NCBI RefSeq assembly: GCF_022836845.1
Contig: NZ_JAJNNZ010000004.1
Location: 309,406 to 373,405, forward strand
Length of the DNA: 64,000 bases
DNA from: Vibrio gelatinilyticus
GTDB lineage: Bacteria; Pseudomonadota; Gammaproteobacteria; Enterobacterales; Vibrionaceae
Direction of reading: 5' to 3'
Positions 6,996 through 16,847 of this stretch are shown here, one piece after another; within the stretch, counting starts at the first letter, position 1, and each line of letters opens with the position of its first letter. Made by a program: the position numbers and the translations under genes. Below the pieces are notes generated by a model that ran no database searches, was not told the origin of the DNA, and saw only the letters and a list, made by a program, of their open reading frames with translations.

Positions 6996-9806
6996 ATGGC
7001 ATCCTCTCAATATCTTGTTGGCATCGATTTAGGTACAACCAATACAGTCGTTGCCTTTTGTGAAATCCAGGACGATCTTTCAAACTCTCCGGTCGAGCTG
7101 TTTGCCATCGACCAACTCGTTGGCCCAGGCGAAGTTGTCCGTAAACCGCTACTGCCATCCTTTCGCTATCACCCTGCCAAGGGACAAGTCGCAGATTCTG
7201 ATCTCACGCTGCCTTGGGAGTCCAGCACCGTTAGCGGAGATAATAAGCAAGTTATCATTGGTGAATGGGCCCGAGAGCTCGGAGCGAAAGTCGAAGGACG
7301 ACAAGTGTCCAGTGCCAAAAGTTGGCTATCTCATCAAGGCGTGGATAGAGAATCAGATATTCTCCCGTGGGCTGGCACTGCGGATGTCGATAAAGTCTCG
7401 CCCGTCATCGCAAGTGCAAGTTACCTCAATCACATTCGTCAGGCCTGGAACCACAGGCACCACTACAATAAGCTCGAAGATCAAGACGTCGTTATCACCG
7501 TACCGGCATCCTTTGACGAAACCGCCCGTAAATTAACATTAAAAGCGGCCAAGTTAGCAGGTCTGCCAAAGGTTCACTTATTAGAAGAACCTCAGGCTGT
7601 TTGTTATGACTGGTACGCTCGCCATAAAGACACTGCCAATCAAGAGTTGGCACAAGTCCCCCTTATGTTGGTTTGCGATGTGGGTGGTGGTACTACCGAT
7701 CTTAGTCTGATTGAGGCAAAGTTGGACGGCGATGATTTGAGCCTTAACCGAATTGGTGTGGGTGAACACCTTATGTTGGGTGGTGATAATCTCGACTTAG
7801 CTTTGGCACACCTTGCAGAACAGCGCTTTGGTCAAAATAAGAAACTGACCGCCGCTTCTTTGACAAAACTCATTCAGCAAACTCGCAAAGCCAAAGAAAC
7901 GCTATTGTCAGATTCTGCTCCTGATGAAATGAAAATCACTATGTTAGGTAGTGGCTCTCGATTAATTGGTGGGACTAAAAGCATTGCGTTAACAAAGCAC
8001 GAAGTCCATCAAATTGCCCTCGATGGTTTCTTCCCTCGCACTGAATACCACCATCTTCCCGACAAAAAGCGAAGCGCTGTTGTCGAGTTTGGCCTGCCTT
8101 ATGTTTCTGATCCTGCGGTAAGCAAACATGTGGCTGAATTTCTCAACTTACATCAGGAAGTTTCTACAGAAGCATTGGGCGGCGCTCAGCAGTCAAACCC
8201 TAATGCTGTGCCCGTAGGCTTATTGCTTAATGGTGGAGTGTTCAACAGCCCATTAATCACCAATCGAGTAGTAAAAACCATAGAGCAGTGGAAGCAAGGG
8301 CCTATTTCGTTGCTAAGCAACCCCCACCCCGATTGGTCCGTGGCTCTTGGCGCGGTTGCATTCGCTAAGGCAAGACGCGGAGCCCAGCTCAAAATTGGTG
8401 GTGGTAGTGCAAGATCCTATTTCCTACACCTGCAGGAAAAGAACAAACAGGGAAAGGCATTATGTTTATTAGCGAAAGGAACCGATGAAGGACAAGAAAT
8501 TCGACTATCAGGTCGAAGGTTCTCACTAACCTTAGGAGAGCCTGTTCGCTTCAACCTTTTGACCTCTACTCATGATTTTTTTGGGCAACACCAAAAAGCA
8601 CAAAACGGCTTACTGGTAGAGATTGATCCTGACCAATTTTCCCCACTGCCTCCTTATATATCAACGTTACAAGGCAGTGATGCAGAGCTAAACGTAAATC
8701 AAAAAGAACGTGTCGAAGTACAATTAGCCTGCCAGTTAACCGAAGTTGGAACACTGAAAATTGAATGCGTCAGCGTTGAAGATGAACAGCAACGATGGCA
8801 ACTTGAATTCGAGGTACGAAAACAAGCTGAGTCCGAAAAAGAGCATCAGGTGCACCCAGGGTTAGATGCTTGCCAGTCGCTTGTCAGCAGATTGTACAGC
8901 GGCAATAAGAACAGTGCCGATACAAAAGAGATCAAAACGTTAAATAAAGATCTTGAACGAAAACTAGGCAAAAAAGAAAGCTGGGATTTTCATACACTCA
9001 GAAGCCTACTAGACACCTTGAGTCTTGGTCGTAAACGCCGCAGACGCTCTGAGCAACACGAGAAAAATTGGCTGAGGTTAACCGGTTATTGCATGCGTCC
9101 GGGTTTTGGCGATGCTACGGATTCTTGGCGAATGGAGCAGATTTGGCCGCTTTACCAACAATCCATTCAATTTCAAAACCATCAGGGCTGGAGTGATTGG
9201 TGGGTGTTTTGGCGCAGAATTTCGGGCGGCTTAAATCAAGAGCAACAAGAGACGATATTAGCCGACATTGCCAAATATCTTCATCCTGGTGCGATGAAGA
9301 ACCCTAAATCTCAACAAGCCGCTAAGGACAAAGGTTATGAAGCTATGGTCCGGCTTTCAGCCAGCCTTGAAAACCTACACCAAGAAGACAAAACCTTACT
9401 GGCAAGTTGGTTTCTCAGCAAAGGGCTCAACCAGACTCAATTTAATCAGGCGCACTGGTGGGCATTAGGTCGACTGAGTTCACGTACCCCACTCTATGGC
9501 TCACAGCATAACGTGATCCCCAGAGAGCAAGTAGAACAGTGGCTGCCAAAACTGCTCGAACAAGATTGGAGCAAAGAAAACATGATTGCGTTTGCTTGCG
9601 TGCTAATGTGCAGAAAAACGGGTGACAGAACTCTCGATGTCAGTGACGATAGTCGATCAAAAGTCATCGAAAAATTAAAGCAAGCCAAGGTTCCTGCTGG
9701 TTGGGTTGAACTGGTGGAGACCGTTAAAGATCTTTCTGAAAACGAGCAACAACGTGTCTTTGGTGATGCACTACCAAGTGGGCTAACGCTTATCCAAAGC
9801 CATTAG
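6996..9806 (+). CDS. Hsp70-family ATPase with C-terminal DUF3731-type extension
   Basis: I chose the ATG at 6996 because GGAG sits six bases before it; an ATG at 6984 is also in frame. The product has about 936 residues. The first 600 are an Hsp70 ATPase with IDLGTTNT, CDVGGGTTDLS and LLNGGVFNSPL motifs, closely similar in layout to the preceding gene. The last 300 residues are rich in Trp, Arg and charged residues, contain a basic patch GRKRRRRSE, and correspond to the DUF3731 region that I know from this subfamily. The pair plus DUF2760 looks like a functional module, possibly acting at the membrane, but no role is established. Confidence 0.85.
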   Translation: MASSQYLVGIDLGTTNTVVAFCEIQDDLSNSPVELFAIDQLVGPGEVVRKPLLPSFRYHPAKGQVADSDLTLPWESSTVSGDNKQVIIGEWARELGAKVEGRQVSSAKSWLSHQGVDRESDILPWAGTADVDKVSPVIASASYLNHIRQAWNHRHHYNKLEDQDVVITVPASFDETARKLTLKAAKLAGLPKVHLLEEPQAVCYDWYARHKDTANQELAQVPLMLVCDVGGGTTDLSLIEAKLDGDDLSLNRIGVGEHLMLGGDNLDLALAHLAEQRFGQNKKLTAASLTKLIQQTRKAKETLLSDSAPDEMKITMLGSGSRLIGGTKSIALTKHEVHQIALDGFFPRTEYHHLPDKKRSAVVEFGLPYVSDPAVSKHVAEFLNLHQEVSTEALGGAQQSNPNAVPVGLLLNGGVFNSPLITNRVVKTIEQWKQGPISLLSNPHPDWSVALGAVAFAKARRGAQLKIGGGSARSYFLHLQEKNKQGKALCLLAKGTDEGQEIRLSGRRFSLTLGEPVRFNLLTSTHDFFGQHQKAQNGLLVEIDPDQFSPLPPYISTLQGSDAELNVNQKERVEVQLACQLTEVGTLKIECVSVEDEQQRWQLEFEVRKQAESEKEHQVHPGLDACQSLVSRLYSGNKNSADTKEIKTLNKDLERKLGKKESWDFHTLRSLLDTLSLGRKRRRRSEQHEKNWLRLTGYCMRPGFGDATDSWRMEQIWPLYQQSIQFQNHQGWSDWWVFWRRISGGLNQEQQETILADIAKYLHPGAMKNPKSQQAAKDKGYEAMVRLSASLENLHQEDKTLLASWFLSKGLNQTQFNQAHWWALGRLSSRTPLYGSQHNVIPREQVEQWLPKLLEQDWSKENMIAFACVLMCRKTGDRTLDVSDDSRSKVIEKLKQAKVPAGWVELVETVKDLSENEQQRVFGDALPSGLTLIQSH

Positions 9807-9820
9807 AGAGTATTTTTTAA

Positions 9821-9851
9821 CGGGCCTAGCCATGAATCATAGCTAGGCCCG
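9821..9851. terminator. Hairpin between convergent genes
   Basis: A 10-bp perfect GC-rich stem (9821-9830 and 9842-9851) separates the second Hsp70 gene from the convergent PhzF-like gene. Neither side has the usual T-run following the stem, so its efficiency as an intrinsic terminator is uncertain. Confidence 0.55.
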
Positions 9852-9858
9852 CTTGAAG

Positions 9859-10650
9859 CTAAATCCTTATATCGCATTCAGAAAATATGACAGCATCTCC
9901 CGAGACCAATACTCGTTCATCAGCCATTTGGCAATAGAGTGTTCCACCTCGCGTTGAAATCTGATTCGCTATCAGCTCACTCTTATCCAACTGTTCCGCC
10001 CAATAAGGGGTCAGCCCTGCGTGAATTGACCCTGTCACCGGATCTTCATCGCCACCATTCGCGGGCCAGAAATAGCGAGAGACAAAGTCACACTCCCACT
10101 TATCACTCTTTGCGGTCGCAACCACATCGTAAGGTGCCAGTTGTTTGAGCAATTCATTATCAGTACCCAGCTCTTTAACCTGCTGAACATTATCATAAAT
10201 AGCAAAATACGCTTGCGGACTACGCAAGACCTGGCGAGGTTTAATACTTAGCCCTTGATACATTTGATCTGGTACAGTGCTAAGCATAACGGGAGGTCTG
10301 GCCGGAAAGCTCATTTGAATTCGACCATTTTCAAGCTTTTCGATTTCCAACTCTCCAACATGAAGCGTGGAGAAGGTAAGTTTTCCCTTCACACCAAATT
10401 CATTAAATAGAATATGCGCCGACGCTAGCGTCGCATGGCCACAGAAATCGACTTCTGTCATCGGTGAAAACCACCGAATAGCATAGTGTTGAGGCTTTAT
10501 CTTCTTAACGTAGGCCGTTTCAGACAAATTATTTTCTATCGCAACATTCTGCATCCACGTTTCTGCTGGAAATTCCTCTACGAGTATGACGGCGGCACTG
10601 TTACCTTTGAAAGGTTGGTCGGTAAAGGCATCCACAATCCATTGTTTCAT
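9859..10650 (-). CDS. PhzF family isomerase/epimerase
   Basis: I start this gene at the ATG at 10650, which is preceded by AAAGGGAA; an in-frame upstream start at 10698 adds an unlikely tail. The 263-residue product shows the PhzF pattern: N-terminal VDAFTDQPFKGNSAAV, the conserved Glu in ENNLSETAYV near residue 45, FCGHATLASA near 72 and DPVTGSIHAGL near 218. PhzF folds like diaminopimelate epimerase and some members isomerise chorismate-derived intermediates. There are no phenazine genes nearby, so this is a stand-alone homologue of unknown substrate. Confidence 0.85.
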   Translation of the reverse strand: MKQWIVDAFTDQPFKGNSAAVILVEEFPAETWMQNVAIENNLSETAYVKKIKPQHYAIRWFSPMTEVDFCGHATLASAHILFNEFGVKGKLTFSTLHVGELEIEKLENGRIQMSFPARPPVMLSTVPDQMYQGLSIKPRQVLRSPQAYFAIYDNVQQVKELGTDNELLKQLAPYDVVATAKSDKWECDFVSRYFWPANGGDEDPVTGSIHAGLTPYWAEQLDKSELIANQISTRGGTLYCQMADERVLVSGDAVIFSECDIRI

Positions 10651-10998
10651 TACATTCCCTTTATTACTGATAGTGACTTCCACGTGATGTGTAAGCAAAG
10701 CGTTTTCTGTAGATACGATAAACCAAAAGCGCCGGATTCAATCCAGCGAGGAAATCTTGACATAACAGCCAACCATTTACGCCTAAATTCAAAACAGCTG
10801 AATCATAGGCCTCTCTTGGATCAAAACCTTGATACAGGTTATCAATGTAACAATTGTGCTGTCAATCAGGTAATAAACTCCGCCACTGTCTCAATTATCA
10901 TCTAGATTTAATTAAAGAAAGCTCTTAGAAACGACGATTTCTTTCGTCGATCATTTAATTACCTTCTCTATTATTTTCCTCGCGGCAGGGGCGTCTAT
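10651..10998. other. 348-base divergent intergenic region
   Basis: This region lies between the divergent PhzF-like and MscS genes. A small hairpin with arms CGACGA/TCGTCG is present near 10934-10953. I see no gene or recognised operator. Confidence 0.4.
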
Positions 10999-12636
10999 AT
11001 GATCAATACTATCAGGCACATCTTTTTTACCTTCCTTATCTTGTTTGGCTTGAGTGGCTACGTAAACGCCGAGTCAATACAGTCATTGGCAGCAACCCAA
11101 AGTGAACTTGACGTTGAACTAACGGCCATCGCCGAAGCAGACCCTTCTGAGAGGCTTTTTCTAGAAGATGTCTTACAACGAAAAAATGTCGCTCTTAGAG
11201 TCAAGATAGCCTCTTTGGTCGACAAAGATGCCGACAACAAAGAGTTCGAGAAGTTAGTCAAACAACAAATTTTGTTCTTAGACAACCTACTCGAGCACAG
11301 CAAGCTCGAACTTATAAGAATCACTAAGCTAACCCGTAAAGCAAAAGGCTCAGAGCGAACCAATTTAGAGTTTGAGGCTCAAAAACGAATAGAAACAATG
11401 GGCACCTATTATTCGGAGATCGTTGACACAATCGAATGGGGTTCAAAGATTGGTCTGCAGCTGTCTGCTGAAGAAGCGCTATTAAAAGAGGAACTTCAAG
11501 AGCGTGCCGAGTTTCTATATAACGGTATCCTTTACTTAGAAACCAAGCAGAAAGATGTTAAAAAACGCCTTGGCTACGCACTGGAGGAAAACAAAACTGA
11601 ACTTGTACAAGCTTCGGTAAAATATACTGAGCTCGTGGCATTGATGGTCGCCAGTCTTGAATCGACAACCTCACTGATGGAAACCTACAAACTTGATACC
11701 ACAGAATATCGTCAGCTTATATTCTCAGTTACGGGCGACATCAATAGCGACGTGCTCGACTTCAATATTGCCTTGGGGCTACTAGAAGAATGGGCTAGTG
11801 GGTTCAAAGACTGGGCGTTTGATAATACCCCTTCAATTATCGTTAAAGTGTTGGTGTTTTGTTTAATTCTGTGGATTGCCAAATCTCTTTCAAAAGTGGC
11901 AGCAAAAGCCATTAAAAAAAGCGTGTCCCATTCTAAGATGAATTTTAGCCACTTGATGCAGGATTTCTTTGTTTCAATTGGCTCAAAAGCCGTGATGTTT
12001 ATTGGTATTCTCATCGCACTATCGCAACTAGGCATAGAGCTAGCTCCATTACTGACTGGTTTCGGAGTGGCTGGTGTCATCATTGGTTTTGCCTTGCAAG
12101 ATACCCTGTCTAACTTCGCATCTGGCCTTATGATTCTCATTTATCGTCCTTTTGATGTCGATGATATGGTCGAAGTGGCTTCCATTACGGGCAAAGTAAG
12201 TCACATGAGCCTGGTTTCAACCACAGTAAAAACCATTGATAACCAGATTTTGGTGATCCCTAACAATAAGATATGGGGCGATGTGATTAAAAACATCACC
12301 GCAGAAACCGTGCGCCGCGTTGATATGGTATTTGGCATCGGATATCAAGACGATATTGATAAGGCAAAAGCGGTGTTTGCCGAAATCCTCGAAGCGCATC
12401 CACTGGTATTAAAGTCTCCAGAGCCAATGATTAAACTTCACGTTCTTAATGAATCATCGGTCGACTTTGTCGTTAGACCTTGGGTGAAAACGGATGACTA
12501 CTGGGATGTTTATTGGGACGTTACTGAAACCGTTAAAAAGCGCCTAGACAGTGAAGGGATCACGATTCCATTCCCTCAAAGAGACGTGCATTTGTATCAG
12601 CACCAGGTTGATAATCAGCAGTCCGAGAATACTTAA
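10999..12636 (+). CDS. MscS family mechanosensitive channel
   Basis: The 545-residue protein starts with a signal-like hydrophobic segment (residues 5-24) and an approximately 250-residue, largely helical, charged periplasmic domain. The MscS core follows: pore helix region LLTGFGVAGVIIGFALQD near residues 353-370, then NFASGLMILIYRPFDVDD and the beta-domain signature VIPNNKIWGDVI. The long N-terminal domain makes it larger than E. coli MscS and closer in plan to YbdG/MscK-type relatives. It should release solutes on osmotic downshock. It is a single-gene unit. Confidence 0.88.
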   Translation: MINTIRHIFFTFLILFGLSGYVNAESIQSLAATQSELDVELTAIAEADPSERLFLEDVLQRKNVALRVKIASLVDKDADNKEFEKLVKQQILFLDNLLEHSKLELIRITKLTRKAKGSERTNLEFEAQKRIETMGTYYSEIVDTIEWGSKIGLQLSAEEALLKEELQERAEFLYNGILYLETKQKDVKKRLGYALEENKTELVQASVKYTELVALMVASLESTTSLMETYKLDTTEYRQLIFSVTGDINSDVLDFNIALGLLEEWASGFKDWAFDNTPSIIVKVLVFCLILWIAKSLSKVAAKAIKKSVSHSKMNFSHLMQDFFVSIGSKAVMFIGILIALSQLGIELAPLLTGFGVAGVIIGFALQDTLSNFASGLMILIYRPFDVDDMVEVASITGKVSHMSLVSTTVKTIDNQILVIPNNKIWGDVIKNITAETVRRVDMVFGIGYQDDIDKAKAVFAEILEAHPLVLKSPEPMIKLHVLNESSVDFVVRPWVKTDDYWDVYWDVTETVKKRLDSEGITIPFPQRDVHLYQHQVDNQQSENT

Positions 12637-12686
12637 ACAACTGATTCAACTTGGGCATGATTTAACTGCAAAATAAAGCTGCAAGT

Positions 12687-13535
12687 TTAAGGTGAAGTTT
12701 CAAGCTGGTTTTCTAACCAACTTGAAACGTCACTAAGCACCTGCTCTTTTTCTGGCTCATTAAACAGTTCATGGTATAAGCCCTGGTATTCAAGTAAGGT
12801 TTTATCAGTAGAACTAGAAAGGCTTACTAACGCTTTTGCACCCAGAGGGTTAACCAACCTATCTTGTGAACCTTGCAAAACTAACAATGGGCATTGAATT
12901 GTATGCGCGCTGCGCTCCACCTCTTCCATAGCTAGCTGAATTTGCCGACTTAATCCGGCAGTAACGTTCCCAGAATGGACCAACGGATCTGCCATATACA
13001 GCTCAATCACTTTGGGATCTCGGCTTAGGCCCGAAATATCAAGTGGCACGGCCCGTAATTTAGGCGCAATTGCCGCAATATACTTGCCCAACTTGATCAG
13101 CAACGGCGATATTTGTGTCGGTGGTTTGATAGCGGGTGCAGACAACACAGCCCCTGCCAGCTTGCTCTGAAATCGCAACAAATACTGACTAGCAATGAGC
13201 CCTCCCATACTATGGCCAATCATATAAATTGGACACTCCGGGTGTTGTTTCTTCGCTCGTTCAACAACCATATCAACATCATCTACAAACCGCCCGAATC
13301 GATTTGTGTAAACTCTTAGGCCAGCTGACTGGCCATGACCATGATGATCGATAGCGTAAACCGCAAAGCCCATTGGTAATAATACTTCAAGCAAATTCTG
13401 GTATCGCCCACAATGCTCGCCCAATCCGTGTACTAATACGATGATCGCCTTTATTTGCTTTGTTGTAGGAAGCCAGATTTTTGTATACAACTGATTTCCA
13501 TCGCTACCAACAATGAAATGTTCTTCACTTTGCAT
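12687..13535 (-). CDS. Alpha/beta hydrolase, monoacylglycerol lipase/lysophospholipase type
   Basis: The 282-residue protein has the oxyanion motif VHGLGEHCGRY, the nucleophile elbow GHSMGG (Ser near residue 109), an acidic residue in LVLQGSQDRLVNP and a His in YQGLYHELFNEPEK, completing the Ser-Asp-His triad. This pattern matches the serine aminopeptidase S33/monoglyceride lipase group, such as PldB-like enzymes. No signal peptide is visible, so it should act in the cytoplasm. It is the last of three minus-strand genes that may be co-transcribed with the acetyltransferase and YdcF-like genes upstream. Confidence 0.85.
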   Translation of the reverse strand: MQSEEHFIVGSDGNQLYTKIWLPTTKQIKAIIVLVHGLGEHCGRYQNLLEVLLPMGFAVYAIDHHGHGQSAGLRVYTNRFGRFVDDVDMVVERAKKQHPECPIYMIGHSMGGLIASQYLLRFQSKLAGAVLSAPAIKPPTQISPLLIKLGKYIAAIAPKLRAVPLDISGLSRDPKVIELYMADPLVHSGNVTAGLSRQIQLAMEEVERSAHTIQCPLLVLQGSQDRLVNPLGAKALVSLSSSTDKTLLEYQGLYHELFNEPEKEQVLSDVSSWLENQLETSP

Positions 13536-13558
13536 AGTACAAACCTCTATTTCGCCAG

Positions 13559-14050
13559 TTACACTACACTTCCTCTGGCTCTCATAATGTGTTGCGGCCC
13601 AGCCGCTCCCCCTAAATAAAGCTCTTTTGTATCAACAAAACCGACCGCGATATAAATCTCATAAGCCAGCGTATTTCGACAATTAACGGTTAGGTATAAC
13701 TCGGCTGTTCGTGAATGATGAAGGCTGCTCTGTACGTAATTTTTAAGGATGTGTTCGAGAGCCTTTTTCGCTATTCCCTTCCCTTGATGGTTCACATCAA
13801 CAAAAAATGAACGTAAACCTATGCTCCCCTCTGGGCAGAAGGAGTAATTGCGAGCGTAAGCAGCATCCAATATATAAAAGCCAACCGGAAAGTTATTTCG
13901 ACAGATAACCCACTGGGTCTCATCTGGCTTAGTAAAGCTAGCGCGAATAAGTTCCTCAATGTGTCCCACATAGGGAATTTGATCATCAGCAACGGAAAGT
14001 TTCATTACTTCATCAAGCAAGACTTGTTGCAATGGGACAATAGATATCAT
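13559..14050 (-). CDS. GNAT family acetyltransferase
   Basis: The 163-residue protein has the acetyl-CoA binding motif A in VDVNHQGKGIAKKALEHIL near residues 88-106 and the C-terminal motif B segment NTLAYEIYIAVGFVDTKEL. It is a single GNAT domain. The substrate cannot be predicted. It is 23 bases upstream of the hydrolase gene and probably shares its transcript. Confidence 0.8.
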   Translation of the reverse strand: MISIVPLQQVLLDEVMKLSVADDQIPYVGHIEELIRASFTKPDETQWVICRNNFPVGFYILDAAYARNYSFCPEGSIGLRSFFVDVNHQGKGIAKKALEHILKNYVQSSLHHSRTAELYLTVNCRNTLAYEIYIAVGFVDTKELYLGGAAGPQHIMRARGSVV

Positions 14051-14085
14051 TGTACTTCCTTAGGTTAAATCACATCGCCAGCAGT

Positions 14086-14721
14086 TTAAAATCCATGACG
14101 ACTTACGGCCTGGTAGGCTAACTCGACTTCTTCTGGTATAGGCATTTCGATCTGAAAACCTTTATCAGGATATTGTTTAATGCGCTCGAAATCTTCAATT
14201 AATGCGGCAAGAACCTTGGTGAGTGGAAGTTCATCATTGCAGTAGTCTATCCAGTTACACCACCTGGAGGTCACAAGGATCTCTTCAAATTCCGCCGGCC
14301 ATTGTTTTACAAAAGTCGCGAAGCTGCGTTTTTCCATAAAAGGCTTTTGCACCAGAATTAGGCGCTTCGGTAGCAACGAACGTTGACTCAATGCCTGATA
14401 GGTGAATATGACATTTTCGCCAGTATTTGAGGCTTGGTTTTCAATGATAATTGCGTCTTGCGGAACACCACTGTCTCGCGCTATTGCTGCGAATGTCTCC
14501 GCTTCAGTGCGGTCGAACACACCCTGAGTAAAACGGCCAACGCCTCCAGAAAAAACAATGTAAGGGGCCTGGTTCTGATGATAAAGCTCTGCCGCATATT
14601 CAGCGACTCGAACGTCATTGCTACACAGTACAAAAATACAATCGGCCGGTGATAGCACATGGTTCATACTCATGTAATTCCACAGCGTATCAATATGCTG
14701 ATAGAGATGTTTAGCCATCAC
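14086..14721 (-). CDS. YdcF/DUF218 family protein
   Basis: The 211-residue protein contains CIFVLCSNDVRVAEYAAEL, YIVFSGGVGRFT and ENQASNTGENVIF, the three signature blocks of the DUF218/YdcF family, a Rossmann-like fold also present in SanA. There is no membrane helix, so unlike SanA this one is soluble. E. coli YdcF is reported to bind S-adenosylmethionine, but function remains unclear. It heads a three-gene minus-strand group with the GNAT and hydrolase genes and is divergent from sbcB. Confidence 0.82.
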   Translation of the reverse strand: MMAKHLYQHIDTLWNYMSMNHVLSPADCIFVLCSNDVRVAEYAAELYHQNQAPYIVFSGGVGRFTQGVFDRTEAETFAAIARDSGVPQDAIIIENQASNTGENVIFTYQALSQRSLLPKRLILVQKPFMEKRSFATFVKQWPAEFEEILVTSRWCNWIDYCNDELPLTKVLAALIEDFERIKQYPDKGFQIEMPIPEEVELAYQAVSRHGF

Positions 14722-14957
14722 ACTTCCTCTTCAATAACCCTTTGTTCACGCTACCTAAACCTTTCGGCATTGTCTACTCAATCCATCAAGAGTGTGTTTC
14801 AAGTTCATATGCCAGTACCTGTTACCGATTACTGCATAAGTTTTCGACACTTATAGAACGATAGCTTGGCTCTTTATTGCGTCATATGCCAACGAGTGTT
14901 CTAATGGTAAATATAAAAAATGCTCACGCTTACGATGAATTTAAGGAATTGTTTTCC

Positions 14958-16379
14958 ATGTCCCAACATCAACCCACCTACTTCTTTTTCGACTACGAAA
15001 CTTGGGGAGTAAGCCCTGCAAAAGACAGACCTTGTCAGTTTGCAGGTGTTCGCACTGACATGGATTTCAACATCATCGGCGAACCTCTGGTTATATACTG
15101 TCAACCACCTGCTGATTACCTGCCTTCTCCAGAAGCAGCGCTTATTACTGGTATTCTGCCTCAAACCGCTATCGAACAAGGTTTAAGTGAGCCTGAGTTC
15201 ATTTCGCGCATTCATGCAGAACTGGCCACTCCGAATACCACAAGCCTCGGTTACAATAACATTCGCTTTGACGATGAAGTGACGCGCTACACCTGTTACC
15301 GAAACTTCATCGATCCGTATGCCTGGAGCTGGCAAAATGGCAACTCTCGCTGGGACCTTCTTGATGTCATGCGCGCTTGCCATGCGCTCAGACCAGAAGG
15401 TATTAACTGGCCTGAAAACGACGAAGGGTTCCCATCCTTTAAACTAGAGCACTTGTCGGTCGCTAATGGTATTGAACACGCTAACGCTCACGACGCAATG
15501 GCCGATGTCATCGCAACGATTGAACTCGCCAAAAAAGTAAAAGCAGCGCAGCCTAAGCTATTCGACTATTTTTACTCTATGCGCAACAAGCGTAAACTCA
15601 ACGAGCTGGTTGATATCGTCAACATGACGCCTTTAATGCACGTCTCTGGTATGTTTGGCAAAGAATGTCAGTACACCAGCTGGGTAGTTCCAGTTGCATG
15701 GCACCCTACCAATCAAAACGCTGTCATTGTGGTCGATTTAGCCAAAGATCCCCAAGCCTTAATAGACCTGGACGTTGAGGCTTTACATCAACGCATGTAC
15801 ACCAAACACAGCGAACTTGAAGAAGGCGAACTTGCCGCGCCGATCAAACTGGTTCACATCAACAAGTGTCCAATTCTTGCGCCTGCAAAAACCTTGACGG
15901 CTGAAAATGCTGAGGCGATTGGCATTAATCGCGAACAATGTCTTGAGCATTTGGCATTAATTAAGAGCCACCCTGAACTTCGTGAAAAACTCATTGGGGT
16001 GTTTAGCATTGAGCGGGAGTATGAAAAAAGCGATAACGTTGACACGCAGCTTTATGACAGCTTTTTCTCACCAACGGATCGTGCGGCCATGGATATCATT
16101 CGCTCAGCTGATCCTTTGACGTTAGGGACACTAGATATCGAGTTAAGCGATCAAAGAATACTGCCTTTGCTATTTCGTTATAGAGCTCGTAACTTCCCGT
16201 GGACATTGGATGAGAATGAGCAAACCAAATGGGCTCTTCATTGTCGCGAGTACTTTGAGGAACGCATTGAGGACTACATGCTCAATTTAGAAAACTTAGT
16301 TCACGAACATGAAGGTGATGAAAGAAAGCTGTCTATTTTAAAATCTATCTATCGTTATGTTGAACGACTTGTCTCATAA
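14958..16379 (+). CDS. sbcB: Exodeoxyribonuclease I
   Basis: The likely start is the ATG at 14958, preceded by AAGGAA; upstream in-frame codons reach back to a TTG at 14877 but add an unrelated tail. The product then has 473 residues, like E. coli ExoI. The DEDDh exonuclease motifs are clear: FFFDYETWG at the N-terminus, NNIRFDDE and HDAMADVIATIELAK near residue 180. The enzyme degrades single-stranded DNA from the 3' end and takes part in mismatch repair and recombination. It is followed by its own terminator. Confidence 0.95.
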   Translation: MSQHQPTYFFFDYETWGVSPAKDRPCQFAGVRTDMDFNIIGEPLVIYCQPPADYLPSPEAALITGILPQTAIEQGLSEPEFISRIHAELATPNTTSLGYNNIRFDDEVTRYTCYRNFIDPYAWSWQNGNSRWDLLDVMRACHALRPEGINWPENDEGFPSFKLEHLSVANGIEHANAHDAMADVIATIELAKKVKAAQPKLFDYFYSMRNKRKLNELVDIVNMTPLMHVSGMFGKECQYTSWVVPVAWHPTNQNAVIVVDLAKDPQALIDLDVEALHQRMYTKHSELEEGELAAPIKLVHINKCPILAPAKTLTAENAEAIGINREQCLEHLALIKSHPELREKLIGVFSIEREYEKSDNVDTQLYDSFFSPTDRAAMDIIRSADPLTLGTLDIELSDQRILPLLFRYRARNFPWTLDENEQTKWALHCREYFEERIEDYMLNLENLVHEHEGDERKLSILKSIYRYVERLVS

Positions 16380-16404
16380 GCGGTAAACATAAGAATCAGC
16401 AAAA

Positions 16405-16442
16405 GGCACTCGCCACAGACTAATGTCGTTAGTGCCATTTTT
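16405..16442 (+). terminator. Terminator after sbcB
   Basis: GGCACT (16405-16410) pairs with AGTGCC (16431-16436), with some further internal pairing, followed by ATTTTTG. Confidence 0.6.
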
Positions 16443-16481
16443 GTATTGCCACCATATCAGTACGCTATAAAGAAGGACCAC

Positions 16482-16847
16482 ATGCTAAAAAAACTGCTTC
16501 ATTACGCCATCTCATTCGCACTGATTTTTGGATGCCTGTATCTCGGCAATACAATCCAATCTTTGCTGGGCGTTTCGATTCCTGGAAGCATCTTCGGCAT
16601 GTTAATTCTGTTTGCAGCTCTAGCCAGTAATATTGTCCCGGTCAAATGGGTACAACCTGGAGCTCACACCTTCATCCGTTATATGATCCTATTGTTTGTG
16701 CCCGTTAGTGTTGGCTTAATGAATCATTTCGATACTTTGCTTGATAACGCGCTACCCATTTTGGCGAGTGCTATCGGCGGGACATTTATCGTCATGGTAT
16801 GTTTAGCGGTATTTCTTGATCGCTTCTTGAAAGGGAGCGGCAAATAA
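16482..16847 (+). CDS. yohJ: CidA/LrgA family membrane protein (YohJ-like)
   Basis: The ATG at 16482 with AAGGA four bases before it gives a 121-residue protein; an upstream TTG at 16446 is rejected. Four hydrophobic helices and the conserved [14 protein letters not shown] segment identify the CidA/LrgA holin-like family. It overlaps the LrgB-like gene by one base. In other bacteria the pair affects murein hydrolase export or pyruvate uptake; in E. coli the homologues are YohJ and YohK, linked to cdd as here. Confidence 0.88.
   Translation: MLKKLLHYAISFALIFGCLYLGNTIQSLLGVSIPGSIFGMLILFAALASNIVPVKWVQPGAHTFIRYMILLFVPVSVGLMNHFDTLLDNALPILASAIGGTFIVMVCLAVFLDRFLKGSGK

Noticed and set aside
7051..7536. 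161-codon open frame overlapping the second Hsp70 gene
   Set aside because: It is in another frame of a well-supported coding region and shows no domain.
9859..10650. Phenazine biosynthesis locus
   Set aside because: Only a stand-alone PhzF-like protein is present, with no other phz genes.
14877..14957. Longer N-terminus of sbcB from a TTG
   Set aside because: Exonuclease I starts at the MSQHQ-like position; the extension has no homology and no ribosome site.
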